In this document: positions 50,961 to 60,602 of the stretch, one piece after another | Numbering within the stretch: the stretch's first letter is position 1 | Layout of the letters: every line of letters begins with the position of its first letter | Source of the DNA: Stutzerimonas stutzeri | GTDB taxonomy: Bacteria > Pseudomonadota > Gammaproteobacteria > Pseudomonadales > Pseudomonadaceae | Direction of reading: 5' to 3' | Assembly: GCF_038561965.1 (NCBI RefSeq) | Contig: NZ_CP139348.1 | Coordinates: 2,046,001-2,110,000, forward strand | DNA: 64,000 nt | The notes under the pieces: model-generated | Databases searched by the model: none | Told to the model about the DNA's origin: nothing | Seen by the model: only the letters and a program-made list of their open reading frames with translations | Translations under genes and position numbers: made by a program

Positions 50961-51965
50961 ATGTTTGAAGAAACAATCCGCGCACTGAAAGAGCTTGGCG
51001 ACGAAAAATCTACCGTCGCCATCTCCGCAGACGATGACAACTACTTCGATCGCGAGTGTCCCGCGCCAGAATGCCTAGCTCAGTTCAAGGTTCTGATGGC
51101 AGATTGGAAGGACAAGGTTAGGGACGAGGAGGTCTTTTGTCCGTTCTGCGGCCACACCGCTGATGCTCAGAAGTGGTGGACGCAGGAACAGCTAAATCAC
51201 GCACGGGACGTCGCTATGGCGAAGGTTCAAGCGGCTTTAGGTGGTGCACTTCGCCTTGATGCGCAGAGGTTCAATCAGAGGCAGCCCAAGGGTGGATTCA
51301 TCTCGATGAGCATGAAGGTGGACAGCAGACCTCAGCATGTCCCTATCCCCTATGCCGCGGCAGCCCCCATGCGTCTCAAGATCACCTGTGGTGAATGCGG
51401 ATGTAGGTATGCCGTCGTCGGTGCGGCGTATTTCTGCCCGTCTTGCGGAGCAAACGCTGCGGAACTTGTCTTCGATCTCACGGCCCAGGGCATCCGGCAG
51501 TCGCTTGAAGCCGTTGATGCCATCAGAGCTGCCATAGCAGACGCAGACACTGCTGAGAACACGTGCCGTCTGATCGTTGAGAGTGCTTTGCAGAACGTGG
51601 TGACGGCATTCCAGAGGGTTGCAGAAGCACTTCACGCACGCGTAGCGCCGACAACCAAGATCCGGCGCAATGCATTTCAGAACCTTGCCGAGGGCTCAGC
51701 TCTTTGGGCTGCTGCGATGGGGCGCGGTTACGATAGGCATCTTACGGTCGTCGAGATGGAACAACTGACAACGGCCTTCCAACAGCGTCACCTGCTCGCT
51801 CACACACAGGGCGTCGTCGATGATGATTACATCCGGAAAACCGGTGACACACGGTATAAGTCTGGGCAGCGGTTGGTGATCAAGCGCGAGGCAGTGGCTG
51901 AAACACTTACTCTGGTCGAGCAATTGACGCATGGCATCCGCGAGGACGCCAAGGATAAACGGTGA
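50961..51965 (+). CDS. Zinc-ribbon protein with HEPN-type RNase motif
   Basis: This 334-residue protein has two zinc ribbons, Cys33/Cys38 with Cys60/Cys63 (VFCPFCGHTAD) and Cys143/Cys146 with Cys159/Cys162 (YFCPSCGANAAE). A helical C-terminal domain contains the motif RHLLAH (Arg276, His281), which fits the HEPN catalytic signature R-x4-H. HEPN proteins are often RNases in toxin or abortive-infection systems. ATG 50961 is preferred as it lies seven bases after GGGAG; ATG 50955 is also possible. It converges on the winged-helix-like gene at 52008. Confidence 0.65.
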   Translation: MFEETIRALKELGDEKSTVAISADDDNYFDRECPAPECLAQFKVLMADWKDKVRDEEVFCPFCGHTADAQKWWTQEQLNHARDVAMAKVQAALGGALRLDAQRFNQRQPKGGFISMSMKVDSRPQHVPIPYAAAAPMRLKITCGECGCRYAVVGAAYFCPSCGANAAELVFDLTAQGIRQSLEAVDAIRAAIADADTAENTCRLIVESALQNVVTAFQRVAEALHARVAPTTKIRRNAFQNLAEGSALWAAAMGRGYDRHLTVVEMEQLTTAFQQRHLLAHTQGVVDDDYIRKTGDTRYKSGQRLVIKREAVAETLTLVEQLTHGIREDAKDKR

Positions 51966-52007
51966 GCTCATCAGCAACTGGCTTTGGCCGGGGTCGGACT
52001 TTACCAC

Positions 52008-52505
52008 TCACTGCATACCAGTTAGAGATGTTTGCAGCCACTGAATGGCGTTTGGCAAGCGAGCTAGTCCCTCTTTAGCGAGCCCGGTCACCATTGTTTC
52101 CAAACCTTTTGCTGGCAAGCCCTTCACCTCTGCGATCAACTGGCTCTTAACGCTGTCTTCCAACTCCGAAGCTTCGATCTGCTTGGCAAGTAGGTCACGG
52201 ACACTGTCAGCATGCAGCCTAACGGTCAGGGTGCCCAAAACTGCAGTGAGCCCGCCGTCATCCTCCAAGAAATCCAATCCGTTGGCTGTCAGTGCAAGTT
52301 TCGTCGGCAAGAAGTCGCCACGACCTGTGGAGGTCATCCGTAAATCACCGCCCACCAAGCCGTGCTCGATCAGATAAGCAGCGTTTGCCATCAGATGTTG
52401 AGGATCAGCGTGTAGATGCTCCATACGGTTAGTGAAAAATGGCGCCGGGTAGTGTTCGCGCAACTCTTCCAGCAGCTTACGCTGTAGATCACGATCAAGT
52501 TTCAT
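52008..52505 (-). CDS. Hypothetical winged-helix-like protein (second copy of plan)
   Basis: This 165-residue protein starts LQRKLLEELREHYPAPFFTN and continues with MANAAYLIEHGLVGGDLRMT and LPTKLALTANGLDFLEDDGG, the shape of a winged helix, followed by a long helical region (QIEASELEDSVKSQLIAEVK, then GLAKEGLARLPNAIQWL). It is similar in plan to the protein at 50299-50739. Family not named. A role as a regulator or immunity-like partner of the HEPN gene is only a guess. Confidence 0.6.
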   Translation of the reverse strand: MKLDRDLQRKLLEELREHYPAPFFTNRMEHLHADPQHLMANAAYLIEHGLVGGDLRMTSTGRGDFLPTKLALTANGLDFLEDDGGLTAVLGTLTVRLHADSVRDLLAKQIEASELEDSVKSQLIAEVKGLPAKGLETMVTGLAKEGLARLPNAIQWLQTSLTGMQ

Positions 52506-52645
52506 AGAGCCTCCATGCAGTTGTTATTGGTTACTGAATCCTAACTTAGACAAGCGAGCATGCGCAGAATCAGCTTCTGGTGCTCAGGCAGGTCGGCCAG
52601 CGGCACCAGAAAGAACAGCCCGATGCCAGCGACTTCTTTACAGGA

Positions 52646-53974
52646 TCATGCGACGGGTTCGTCAGGCGGGAATTGATCAAGCAGCGCGGTCAGCTCGTCT
52701 ACTAGACGTTGATGACCTGCTGGATTCAGATCCATATTCGTGAGGATACAAGGTTGCGACATTGCCATTCGCTGTTCCCCCGTTTCATCCCACACCTCTA
52801 TTCGACCATTGCAGTACATGCACCAGAGAAACGAGTGGACTGCCAGCTCCTCCTGAACTGAGGCGCGGCTGTTGCGATCTTGGCGGAAACCCACATCCCG
52901 TAATGGATCGAACAGTAAGCGCTCGTTAACGAAATCGAGCGTTATTCGAACGAGGACGTTCTGGCTCTCACTTTCGAGATCAATAACCAGCTTCCCTTCG
53001 AGTAGCCCGCCCCCTGACATTTTCATTTTCCCCAACGGAAAGAATTTGCCTTGCTTACGGGCTAGGACGAAGTAGTGCTCCGGACCTTCGTACTTCTCGC
53101 CTGGCGCCAACGCTCCACGTCGAAGTGCTTCCAGCTCGACATCGTTGAAGAGCTCCCTGAAGCCTGCAAGCTCATAGAGGTGGTCTCTCTCGTAAGCGCC
53201 AGGTCGGGTAATTTCAAGACGTTCCTCCATGGCAATCTCAGCCAAATGGCGCATGAGAGGAAGGTCCTGGATGATGCGTTGATGGTCGGAGGGATCGTCA
53301 GGATCAACAATGTCATCCCGCTCAGCATGAGCGATCGCGTGACGACCTTGGTTGGCTACATAGGTCGAAATGTCCTCGCCTGCTCGAATCAATTCACTTC
53401 TTCGTTCGATGGCCTTCCTGTCGGTTAGCCGCGGTAGCGTTGCGGCGATCCAGGGCCCGCGTTCCCTCCCATTGGGCAATGACCGACTGAAGGCCTTGTA
53501 GAACCCCAGAAACGAGTAGAAGGGGTTATCTATGGACAGGCCTTCCCGATAATAAGCCAACGCTTTGCGTGCCTCGTCACTAACAGGTGCGCAAAGGTTG
53601 TCAGCTGGAAGGTAGTCCGTAATCGCATTGTTTCGTGACATACCTAATCGGAAAGGAGAACTCCCACCGCCCCACATGACCAGCTCTACTTTTTGACCTT
53701 CACGCCAAGCTATGGCAGTTGCGAGCCGCATGATTACTGCCCTGCACTGGTGGTCAGTCAGGCCTAGACCATCGGTACGAAGCGCGATAGCGGGTAGAGT
53801 GTCCCCGCGTTCACCGCGCTCTGCGGGCTGGAGCAAGAACCGTATACCCTCGAAGGAGAGAACTTGTGCCCGCTTGGGCCAAAAAGCTCTGGTTTCCACA
53901 CCTGCCGTTATCCAGTGTCCGCGCTGCTGCTGAAGTTGTTCAGCTTCTTCGAAAGGGTCTTGTGTCGCCAGCAT
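52646..53974 (-). CDS. Hypothetical protein with HEPN-like motif (MauJ-like)
   Basis: This 442-residue protein has RHAIAHAERDDIVDPDDPSD at residues 211-230, where Arg211 and His216 form an R-x4-H motif as in HEPN domains; a similar block occurs in proteins annotated MauJ. The N-terminus (EGIRFLLQPAERG, IALRTDGLGLTDHQCRAVIM) and C-terminus (LVRITLDFVNERLLFDPLRD) are not recognised. ATG 53974 is chosen since the upstream extension lacks a ribosome binding site. No methylamine genes are nearby, so a catabolic role is unlikely. Confidence 0.6.
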   Translation of the reverse strand: MLATQDPFEEAEQLQQQRGHWITAGVETRAFWPKRAQVLSFEGIRFLLQPAERGERGDTLPAIALRTDGLGLTDHQCRAVIMRLATAIAWREGQKVELVMWGGGSSPFRLGMSRNNAITDYLPADNLCAPVSDEARKALAYYREGLSIDNPFYSFLGFYKAFSRSLPNGRERGPWIAATLPRLTDRKAIERRSELIRAGEDISTYVANQGRHAIAHAERDDIVDPDDPSDHQRIIQDLPLMRHLAEIAMEERLEITRPGAYERDHLYELAGFRELFNDVELEALRRGALAPGEKYEGPEHYFVLARKQGKFFPLGKMKMSGGGLLEGKLVIDLESESQNVLVRITLDFVNERLLFDPLRDVGFRQDRNSRASVQEELAVHSFLWCMYCNGRIEVWDETGEQRMAMSQPCILTNMDLNPAGHQRLVDELTALLDQFPPDEPVA

Positions 53975-54270
53975 GGGCCTAGCCTCATAATGAGTTTTTG
54001 CTGTACAGAGTAAATCTACGCCCAGCCCGAGAGGCAGCTTCCGAGCGGCGTGAGGCATGGACTATAGATGGTCGAACTCAGTGCTTCCGAATATGCCCTG
54101 ATTTCGTAGATGCTCGATAACCGCCTCTGGCCGACTCCTGCCTGATGCGACTGGCTCAAAACGGCCAAAGGCAGACGTTCAAACAAAGCCTAGGAGGTGG
54201 ATGTCATTGGGGAGACGAATGAATGCCACCCCCTCATACTGGCACCCCGCTAGGAATCGGAGGCAAGGCG

Positions 54271-55023
54271 ATGAGCGATGACGGTGAATTCGTCTCGATT
54301 GGAGAACTTACAAAGATCCTCCAAGGCCAGATCCATCCGGTGATACTGAAAAGCACGGATGATCAGTATCCGTACTACGGTGTCGGCACCGCGTTCATCT
54401 TGGAGTTCGAGCAGCAGCTTTTTGTTGTGACCGCAAAGCACATCCTCGACAGCCAGCATGCCACGAGCAGCGACCTGCAGATCCTACTACGCAAGAATGG
54501 GTACTCAGTGCAATTCGATGCCGAAGCAGTATTCCAACCCGACTACTCCCCACACTTCGATCTCGTCATCTTGCGCATTGCCGCCTTCCAGCAAGAACTA
54601 CTTCGGTCACTTGGCGCTTATTGGATCAACCTCACGGACTCTATCGCGGATGATGAACAGCCGAACGCAGATCATTTCTGCATCGTCGGCTACTCGGAGG
54701 ACGATCGAGAATATAACTATGAACAGCAGACCTTCACCGCCGAGCTATCCATCCTCGAAGCCAGGCTAACCACACCACAGGTTGATGGGCTATCCACCCT
54801 CCATGTGTTCGGTGAGCGCCCGAGCTCATTTCGAGGCCTTAGCGGTTCCCTTGTAGTAGCAAACGTGGACGGAATATGGAAGCTTGCCGGGATGCTCGCC
54901 CTTGCTCATGAGGAAACCGGCATCCTCAACTTTATCTCCGCGGACACAATTGGGTTCTACCTGATACGGCTAATCGACATGATTCAGCGCGGCGAGAACA
55001 TTATCGATAGGCCCGTCAGCTAA
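54271..55023 (+). CDS. Trypsin-like serine peptidase (stand-alone)
   Basis: This 250-residue protein has the chymotrypsin-fold triad in order: His57 in LFVVTAKHIL, Asp97 in HFDLVILRIA and Ser191 in FRGLSGSLVV. It begins with GVGTAFILEFEQQ, the typical first strand of HtrA-like domains, but it has no PDZ domain, signal peptide or TM helix, so it acts in the cytoplasm. GGAGG lies seven bases before the ATG at 54271. Similar small peptidases are found fused to or beside defence proteins that are activated by cleavage. The target is unknown. Confidence 0.8.
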   Translation: MSDDGEFVSIGELTKILQGQIHPVILKSTDDQYPYYGVGTAFILEFEQQLFVVTAKHILDSQHATSSDLQILLRKNGYSVQFDAEAVFQPDYSPHFDLVILRIAAFQQELLRSLGAYWINLTDSIADDEQPNADHFCIVGYSEDDREYNYEQQTFTAELSILEARLTTPQVDGLSTLHVFGERPSSFRGLSGSLVVANVDGIWKLAGMLALAHEETGILNFISADTIGFYLIRLIDMIQRGENIIDRPVS

Positions 55024-55380
55024 CCCTGAGCCCAACTGCTTACGCATCACTGGCAAGCGGCCTGCGCACTATCTCCTCTTAGCGCATCGAGTCCAAAGTC
55101 CGCTTTTGGCCGAAACCCGCCATCCCCACCGCTCCCGCGTCAGCGATGAGCGCCCCATAGGGTCGAGACGGCACCGGCCGGCTCGATGCGCAGCACGCCA
55201 GCGCGACCCGGCCCAGCCGGGTGACGCCATACTCTTTTGCTCCTGCCGTTGCCCATCCTTCACCCCCGTCGGAAACCCCCGCAACCACACCCCACCGCGA
55301 CCTCACGCACCTACCTACACCGGGCATTTGCCGCTACAGTGCAGGCAGCCCCGTAGTCTGTTGCAAGGATCGCCGTCCGG
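55024..55380. other. Gene-free leader of the exonuclease-helicase gene
   Basis: No gene is supported in these 357 bases. They contain a Pseudomonas-type intergenic sequence (GTCCGCTTTTGGCC at about 55094-55107) and should hold the promoter for the large downstream gene. Confidence 0.5.
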
Positions 55381-58300
55381 ATGGCTTCACCGTCTCAACC
55401 CAAAAGCCTGATCTTCGATCTGGAAGTCGCCCCCGGCAAAGCCGACCAACCCGACCGCATCTTCATGGTCGGTGCCCTGCGTCCCGACACGGGCGAGGAG
55501 CTCGAACGCAAGGTCGACAAGGACCTACCCAGCGTCCTCGATGCCTTGGACACGCTGGGGCAGGGCGCAAGCTTCGTGCTCGGTTACAACGTCATCGACC
55601 ATGACCTGCCGATCCTCAAACAGCAGGCGCCAACGCTTGCCCTGCACCAGCTCCCGGTGATCGACACCTTGCGCCTGTCGCCCTTGGCCTTTCCGCAGAA
55701 CCCGTATCACCGCCTGGTCAAGGACTACAAACTCATTCGTGACAGCCTCAACTCACCGCTGTCGGACTGCCGCTCCACGCTCACCCTGTTCAACGACCAG
55801 CGCCAGGCCTTCGCCGAGCTCAACACGAGTCACCAGGCCGAGCTCCTGTGCTACCAAACGCTGCTGGCTCCAACACTCAAAAGTGACCTGGGCTCGTTCT
55901 TTGCCTCGCTCAGCGGCAAAAGCCCCAAACCGGTCACCGAACTGCGCAGCCTCATTCCCGAGCTGCTCAACGAAACCGACCCGACCCTGACCCGTAGCCT
56001 CAAGGTCTGCAGCACCCGCCTGGAGCGCCTGCTCGAAACCGACCTCCTGCACGAGTCCCTGCACTGGCCCCTGGCCTATGCATTGGCCTGGCTGCGCGTT
56101 TCGGGTGGCAACTCGGTACTGGCGCCCTGGGTGCGTCACCAGTTTCCAGAAGTCGGTCGGCTGATCGCTGAGTTGCGCGACACGCCTTGCGGCCAAGAGA
56201 GCTGTGGCTACTGCAGCACCACCCACGACCCGCGCCACGAGCTCCGGCGCTACTTTGCACCGATTCAGGACTTTCGTAGCGAACCGGACGGCCGCACCCT
56301 GCAGCACGACGTGGTGTTGGCGGGCATGCAAAGCAAGCACGTGTTGGCCATTCTCGCGACCGGGGGCGGCAAGTCGCTGTGCTACCAGCTCCCGGCCCTG
56401 AACCGTTTTCATCGCAACGGCAGTCTCACGGTGATCATCTCGCCGCTGCAGTCCTTGATGAAGGACCAGGTCGATGGCCTGCTGGCCCGCAACGTCCAAT
56501 GCGCCGCCACCCTCAATGGTCTCCTGACCATGCCCGAGCGGGCCGAGGTGCTGGAGAAGATTCAGCTAGGGGATGTGGGCATCTTGTTGGTCTCGCCAGA
56601 GCAGTTTCGCAACAAGGCCTTTCGCCGGGCGATTGCCCAGCGCCAGGTCGGCGCCTGGATCTTCGACGAGGCCCACTGCCTGTCCAAATGGGGCGCCGAC
56701 TTTCGCCCGGACTACCTCTACGTTTCGCGCTTCATCAAGCAGTTCACCGGTGACGGTGCGCTGGCCGCCATCGGCTGCTTTACCGCCACGGCCAAGCCCG
56801 ATGTGCTCGAAGACATCGAGCAGCACTTCAAGGATCAGCTCGACATCACCTTCGAGTGCTTCATCGGTACCCACGAGCGGACCAACCTGCATTTTGAGGT
56901 GTTGCCCTGTGCCCGAGCTGAGAAGCGCCACCACACCCAGGCCCTGCTCGAAGACGAATTGGGCCGTCGCGAGGGCGGGGCAGTGGTCTTTGTCTCCAGC
57001 CGCAAGGGCGCCGAGGAACTGGCAGATTTTCTGATCGGCCATGGCTGGGCCTGCAAGTACTTTCATGCCGGGCTCGAGCCACACGAGAAAAAGGACATTC
57101 AGGACGCGTTCAAAAGCGGCGAGCTCAAGATCATCGTGGCCACCAACGCCTTTGGCATGGGCGTGGACAAGTCCGACATTCGCCTGGTGGTGCACGCCGA
57201 CATTCCAGGTTCGCTGGAAAACTACCTGCAGGAAGCCGGCCGGGCGGGGCGCGACCAAGGCGAGGCGCGCTGCGTGTTGCTGTACGACGCCCAAGACATC
57301 GAAAACCAGTTCGGTATGTGCGAAGGCTCGAAACTGACCCTGCGCGACATTCAGCAGATCCTGCGCAAACTGCGCAAGGAGAGTGAGCGGCGCAAGGGCG
57401 GCAAGGTCGTCATCACCGCGGGTGAAGTGCTGATGGACGAACAGGTCGAGACCAGCTTCGAAGCCGGTGAGCGCGACGCCGAAACCAAGGTCGTCACCGC
57501 GGTGGCGTGGCTCGAGCGTGGGCAGTTTCTAAGGCGTGAGGAGAACCAGACCCAGATCTTTCCCGCGAGCCTGAAGCTCTCCAAGGAGGAGGCCGACAAG
57601 CGCCTGGCCAATGCCAAGCTACCGGGCCGAAGGCTCGAAGAATTCAAGGCCATTCTGAGTTTTCTCTATGACGCGAGCGCGGATGAGCGCATCAACACCG
57701 ACGCGCTGATGGGCTTGACCAGCCTGACCTCCGAAGAGGTCACCGCGACCCTGCGGCAGATGGAGGACCTGGGGCTACTGGTCAATGATTCCAAGCTCAC
57801 CCTCTACGTGCGCCACGGCGTAGTGGGACCATCCACACAGCGTCTTCAAGCCACGCTGGAGCTGGAGTCGGCACTGTTCGATCTCTTGCAGGAGCAAGCG
57901 CCCGAGGCCGAGAGCGGCGAATGGCAGGATCTGAACGTGCCGCTGCTGACCGCAGCGCTCAAGACCGCGACCGGAAACAAGGATCTGATTCCGCTGCACG
58001 TGCTGCGCCTGCTCCGGAACCTGGCTCAGGATCACGACAGCGAGACGCAACTGCGCAGCAGTTTCGAGTTGCGTCAGATCAGCCAGGACTTTCTCAAGCT
58101 GCGCATCCGCGGTGGGTACAACTGGCGGGGCATTCAAGGATTGGGGGAGCGCCGTCGCGCCCTGGCCGCGGTGGTGCTACCGTTTCTGATCGGCAAGCTG
58201 GCGCCGGGCTCGCGCAGCAAGGATTTGTTGGTCGACACCACGTTCGGTGAACTCATGGACCTGATCGACCAGGACCTCGAACTGCGCTCCCGCATCGAGG

Positions 58301-60528
58301 CGCCCCAGCGACGCCGGGCCATCGAGCACGTGCTGCTCTACCTGCACAAGCAGGACGTACTGACCCTCAACCACGGGATGACGGTGATGCGTCGCGCCAT
58401 GACCATCGAAGTCGAGCCGGACAAACGCACCGGGTACCTCAAAGACGACTATCAGCGCCTGGACGAGCACTACCGCGAGAAGCGCATTCAGGTGCACGTG
58501 ATGCGCGAGTATGCCGAGGTTGCACTGGGCTCGATGCGCGAAGCCCGCGACCTGGTGAAGCACTACTTCACCCTGGCTAAGCAGGAGTTCATTCGCCGCT
58601 ATTTCGCCGGCCGCGAAGAGGTGCTCAAGCTCGCCACCAGCGAAGAGTCCTGGCGCAGCATCGTCGAGAAATTGAGCGCGGCGCAGCGGGTCATCGTCTC
58701 CGATGACGATGACGTCAACCGCCTGGTGCTGGCAGGCCCCGGCTCGGGCAAGACACGGGTCATCGTCCACCGCATTGCCTACTTGCTACGCGTACGCCGA
58801 GTTCCGGCGCGCTGCATCGTCGCGCTGACCTTCAACCGGCATGCGGCGAACGAGATCAAGCAGCGCCTGGTGAGGCTGGTCGGACCCGATGCATTTGGGG
58901 TCAACGTGATGACCTATCACCGCATGGCCATGCGCCTAACGGGTACCCGCTTCGAACGCGGCGAAACGGTCGAGGAAGGGCGGCTCGCCCAGGTGATGAG
59001 CGAGGCCGTCGAGCTGCTCGAAGGCAAGCGTCAGGTCGAGGGCGAGGATGACCTGCGCGAACAATTGATGCGCGGGTACCGCTATATCCTGGTCGACGAG
59101 TACCAGGACATCGACGACCTGCAATACCGCCTGGTCAGTGCCCTGGCCGGGCGCAAGGCCGAGGAAGAAGGGCGCCTGTGCATCTTGGCGGTGGGCGACG
59201 ACGACCAAAACATCTACGCCTGGCGCGACACCAACAACCGCTACATCGAGCGCTTTCGCGAAGACTACTCGGCGTCGACCAGCTATCTGGTCGACAACTA
59301 CCGCTCCAGTGCCCGCATCATCGAAGCCGCCAACAGCGTCATCAACCGCAACCCGGAGCGCCTGAAACAAGATCACCCAATGCAGATCGATACGGCCCGC
59401 CGCGAACGACCCAAAGGTGGCGACTGGGAGAACCTGGATTCGGAGCGGGCGGGGCGGGTGCTGCGTTTGAGGGTCGACGCGGAAGACGATGCACGCGCAA
59501 ACGTTCAGGCCCAAGCGGCCATGGCCGAGCTGCAACGGGTGCTCGCGCTGGACACCGAGGATTGGCAGGGCTGCGCCGTACTGGCGCGCACCCATCAGTA
59601 CTTGTTGCCGGTGCAGGCCTGGTGCGAGGCGCACGGCGTGCCGTACTGCCTGGCCGCTGACAAGGAAAGTGCATTGCCCCTTACGGCCCAGCGGGGCTTT
59701 GTGCGCGCGGTCGAAGGGCTACGCGCGATCACCGAGCCGGTCACGGCCGCCGAAGCATGGATGCGCCTGAGCCAGACGGCCCTTGCCCCGGATTGGTACG
59801 GGTTATTCATGACGGCGTTCGATCAGCTCACGGTCGAGTTCGGGCAATGCCCGCTCGCCGCCCGCACGCTGATCGACTGGCTATACGACTACGCCCGCGA
59901 GCTGCGCCAACAACCAAGGCAGGGGCTGTACCTGGGCACGGTGCACTCGGCCAAGGGGCTGGAGTTTCGGCACGTGGAAGTGCTGGACGGTGGCTGGTCC
60001 TCGCAGCCCGAAACCTTGAGCGATGAGCGTCGGCTCTTTTACGTGGGTATGACCCGCGCCGAGCAGACCCTGACCCTATGCGAATTTCCGGGCGGCAACC
60101 CCTTCTCACGCAACCTAACCGAAGAGGTGATGGGGCGGACCTTTGCCGGCGAGTTCATGCCAGAACTCGACAAGCGCTACCTGCAGCTCTCGCTCAAGGA
60201 CATCGACCTGGATTTTGCTGGACGCCAGCCGCCGAGCTCAACCGTCCACAAAGCACTGGCAAGCCTTGAGCCGGGCGATCCCCTCACAATCCAGCCACAG
60301 GACGACCGTTACTTGATCTTGGACGCCAACGATCGAATCGTCGGCCGTACCGCAAAGACCTTCAAGCTCGACCTCGATGTCGAGCACTGCGAGGTGGCGG
60401 CGATCCTGGTACGCCACACCGATCGATGCGAAGAACAGTACCGGGCCTGGCACAAGTGCGAGCAGTGGGAGTTGGTGGTGCCGAGGGTAGTGGGCGGACT
60501 GAGGATTAACCGAGCTGGCCGGAACTGA
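55381..60528 (+). CDS. DEDD exonuclease-RecQ helicase-UvrD helicase fusion (1715 residues)
   Basis: Three nucleic-acid motors are joined. Residues 1-190: a DEDD 3'-5' exonuclease (IFDLEVAPG with Asp13/Glu15; GYNVIDHDLPIL with Asp73/Asp75). About 300-900: RecQ-type SF2 helicase (ATGGGKSLCYQLPAL, Lys331; IFDEAHCLSKWGADFRPDY, Asp429; QEAGRAGRDQGEARC). About 1090-1640: UvrD-type SF1 helicase (AGPGSGKTRVIV, Lys1124; LVDEYQDIDD, Asp1239; TVHSAKGLEF; YVGMTRAEQTL). The ATG at 55381 starts immediately before the exonuclease. It probably resolves or degrades unusual DNA, in repair or defence. The motor residues are intact. A piece of a relative is left at 47.7 kb. Confidence 0.9.
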   Translation: MASPSQPKSLIFDLEVAPGKADQPDRIFMVGALRPDTGEELERKVDKDLPSVLDALDTLGQGASFVLGYNVIDHDLPILKQQAPTLALHQLPVIDTLRLSPLAFPQNPYHRLVKDYKLIRDSLNSPLSDCRSTLTLFNDQRQAFAELNTSHQAELLCYQTLLAPTLKSDLGSFFASLSGKSPKPVTELRSLIPELLNETDPTLTRSLKVCSTRLERLLETDLLHESLHWPLAYALAWLRVSGGNSVLAPWVRHQFPEVGRLIAELRDTPCGQESCGYCSTTHDPRHELRRYFAPIQDFRSEPDGRTLQHDVVLAGMQSKHVLAILATGGGKSLCYQLPALNRFHRNGSLTVIISPLQSLMKDQVDGLLARNVQCAATLNGLLTMPERAEVLEKIQLGDVGILLVSPEQFRNKAFRRAIAQRQVGAWIFDEAHCLSKWGADFRPDYLYVSRFIKQFTGDGALAAIGCFTATAKPDVLEDIEQHFKDQLDITFECFIGTHERTNLHFEVLPCARAEKRHHTQALLEDELGRREGGAVVFVSSRKGAEELADFLIGHGWACKYFHAGLEPHEKKDIQDAFKSGELKIIVATNAFGMGVDKSDIRLVVHADIPGSLENYLQEAGRAGRDQGEARCVLLYDAQDIENQFGMCEGSKLTLRDIQQILRKLRKESERRKGGKVVITAGEVLMDEQVETSFEAGERDAETKVVTAVAWLERGQFLRREENQTQIFPASLKLSKEEADKRLANAKLPGRRLEEFKAILSFLYDASADERINTDALMGLTSLTSEEVTATLRQMEDLGLLVNDSKLTLYVRHGVVGPSTQRLQATLELESALFDLLQEQAPEAESGEWQDLNVPLLTAALKTATGNKDLIPLHVLRLLRNLAQDHDSETQLRSSFELRQISQDFLKLRIRGGYNWRGIQGLGERRRALAAVVLPFLIGKLAPGSRSKDLLVDTTFGELMDLIDQDLELRSRIEAPQRRRAIEHVLLYLHKQDVLTLNHGMTVMRRAMTIEVEPDKRTGYLKDDYQRLDEHYREKRIQVHVMREYAEVALGSMREARDLVKHYFTLAKQEFIRRYFAGREEVLKLATSEESWRSIVEKLSAAQRVIVSDDDDVNRLVLAGPGSGKTRVIVHRIAYLLRVRRVPARCIVALTFNRHAANEIKQRLVRLVGPDAFGVNVMTYHRMAMRLTGTRFERGETVEEGRLAQVMSEAVELLEGKRQVEGEDDLREQLMRGYRYILVDEYQDIDDLQYRLVSALAGRKAEEEGRLCILAVGDDDQNIYAWRDTNNRYIERFREDYSASTSYLVDNYRSSARIIEAANSVINRNPERLKQDHPMQIDTARRERPKGGDWENLDSERAGRVLRLRVDAEDDARANVQAQAAMAELQRVLALDTEDWQGCAVLARTHQYLLPVQAWCEAHGVPYCLAADKESALPLTAQRGFVRAVEGLRAITEPVTAAEAWMRLSQTALAPDWYGLFMTAFDQLTVEFGQCPLAARTLIDWLYDYARELRQQPRQGLYLGTVHSAKGLEFRHVEVLDGGWSSQPETLSDERRLFYVGMTRAEQTLTLCEFPGGNPFSRNLTEEVMGRTFAGEFMPELDKRYLQLSLKDIDLDFAGRQPPSSTVHKALASLEPGDPLTIQPQDDRYLILDANDRIVGRTAKTFKLDLDVEHCEVAAILVRHTDRCEEQYRAWHKCEQWELVVPRVVGGLRINRAGRN

Positions 60529-60602
60529 AAATAACCGCCCTGCAAGAGGCTTGATGTTTGTACGTCTAAGGCACAGCGATGTGCCGTCACATGGAGGTGG
60601 AT

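Noticed and set aside
52543..52645. Possible C-terminal remnant on the minus strand (GIGLFFLVPLADLPEHQKLI)
   Set aside because: It reads like protein, but it is too short and has no start or known family; it may be a relic.
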